Shown here in pieces: positions 63,879 to 64,000 of a DNA stretch of 64,000 nucleotides; position 1 is the first letter of the stretch, and every line of letters starts with the position of its first letter. The notes under the pieces are model-generated. The model was not told where the DNA came from. It did not search any database and saw only the letters and a program-made list of their open reading frames with translations. The translations under genes were made by a program, and so were the position numbers. The stretch lies in contig NZ_CP160403.1 of assembly GCF_040782645.1 (NCBI RefSeq), positions 4,030,001-4,094,000 of the forward strand. Reading direction: 5' to 3'. The DNA comes from Streptomyces sp. HUAS ZL42 (lineage in GTDB: Bacteria; Actinomycetota; Actinomycetes; Streptomycetales; Streptomycetaceae).

Positions 63879-64000
63879 TCAGGCCGCGAGCACCGTCAGG
63901 TCGACCGACGCCCAGCGCTCCCCGAGCCCCGACACGGTCACGTGCCGCACTTCGTCGGTCGTGTCTCCCACGGCCCGGTGGATGACGACCTGCAGCCGCT
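63879..64000 (-). CDS. C-terminal end of an unidentified gene
   Basis: The last 39 codons of a minus-strand gene that begins beyond the window. Third positions are G or C in nearly every codon, the normal Streptomyces coding pattern, and the residues (QVVIHRAVGDTTDEVRHVTV, then GLGERWASVDLTVLAA) form beta strands. Too little is visible to name a family. Confidence 0.65.
   Translation of the reverse strand, partial: RLQVVIHRAVGDTTDEVRHVTVSGLGERWASVDLTVLAA

Overview
The window is high-GC actinobacterial chromosome and almost certainly Streptomyces. Third codon positions are nearly all G or C, GTG and TTG starts are common, and developmental regulators that match BldM, WhiD and ShbA lie together beside guaB. 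Order and content resemble the central-arm region of Streptomyces chromosomes that carries groESL1, whiD, bldM, shbA, guaB, glpD and a Ser/Thr-kinase cluster. This identification comes from recognition of the sequences, not from a search.

Layout. 1-4.4 kb: the end of an NlpC/P60 hydrolase, then a divergent PspC / histidine-kinase / response-regulator module of LiaFSR type. 4.4-9.6 kb: DoxX, a TIG-domain membrane protein, DUF4429, a class II aldolase and a PPOX-fold protein. 9.6-12 kb: guaA and a chorismate mutase preceded by what looks like a complete peptide-leader attenuator. 12-18 kb: a membrane protein, an LAETG-anchored surface protein, a GMC (cholesterol-oxidase-like) flavoenzyme and a succinate-semialdehyde-type dehydrogenase. 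18-32.4 kb: five membrane Ser/Thr kinases and one catalytically degenerate kinase homologue, with a GT2 glycosyltransferase among them. 32.6-37 kb: a serine hydrolase, glpD and a nucleotide-sugar dehydrogenase homologue that has lost its catalytic residues. 37.5-42.7 kb: guaB3, guaB, shbA, bldM and whiD. 42.7-46.3 kb: a LysR regulator, a frameshifted MOSC gene, an SDR and an ABM/SnoaL protein. 46.3-48.6 kb: groEL1 and groES with a double CIRCE. 48.7-51.7 kb: two coupled polysaccharide-deacetylase lipoproteins and a methyltransferase. 51.7-52.35 kb: a minisatellite-like array. 52.4-55.2 kb: an ECF42-type sigma factor with its DGPF partner, and an LCP protein. 55.3-60.2 kb: a xylan/beta-glucoside module (GH10-CBM2 xylanase, LacI regulator, GH3). 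60.3-62.9 kb: the tsaB-rimI-tsaD operon. 63-64 kb: a degenerate YkuD-like secreted protein, a small ORF with a palindromic operator, and a gene running off the edge.

Many genes share a cell-envelope and sporulation theme: wall hydrolases, LCP, deacetylases, sortase substrate, Lia-like sensing, Ser/Thr kinases, BldM/WhiD. The features most worth a second look are the aromatic-rich leader/attenuator before chorismate mutase, the higher-order repeat array at 51.72-52.35 kb, two small hairpin (MITE-like) elements placed exactly at stop codons, three pseudoenzymes (kinase, sugar dehydrogenase, L,D-transpeptidase fold), a frameshifted MOSC gene, and several clean palindromic operator candidates.
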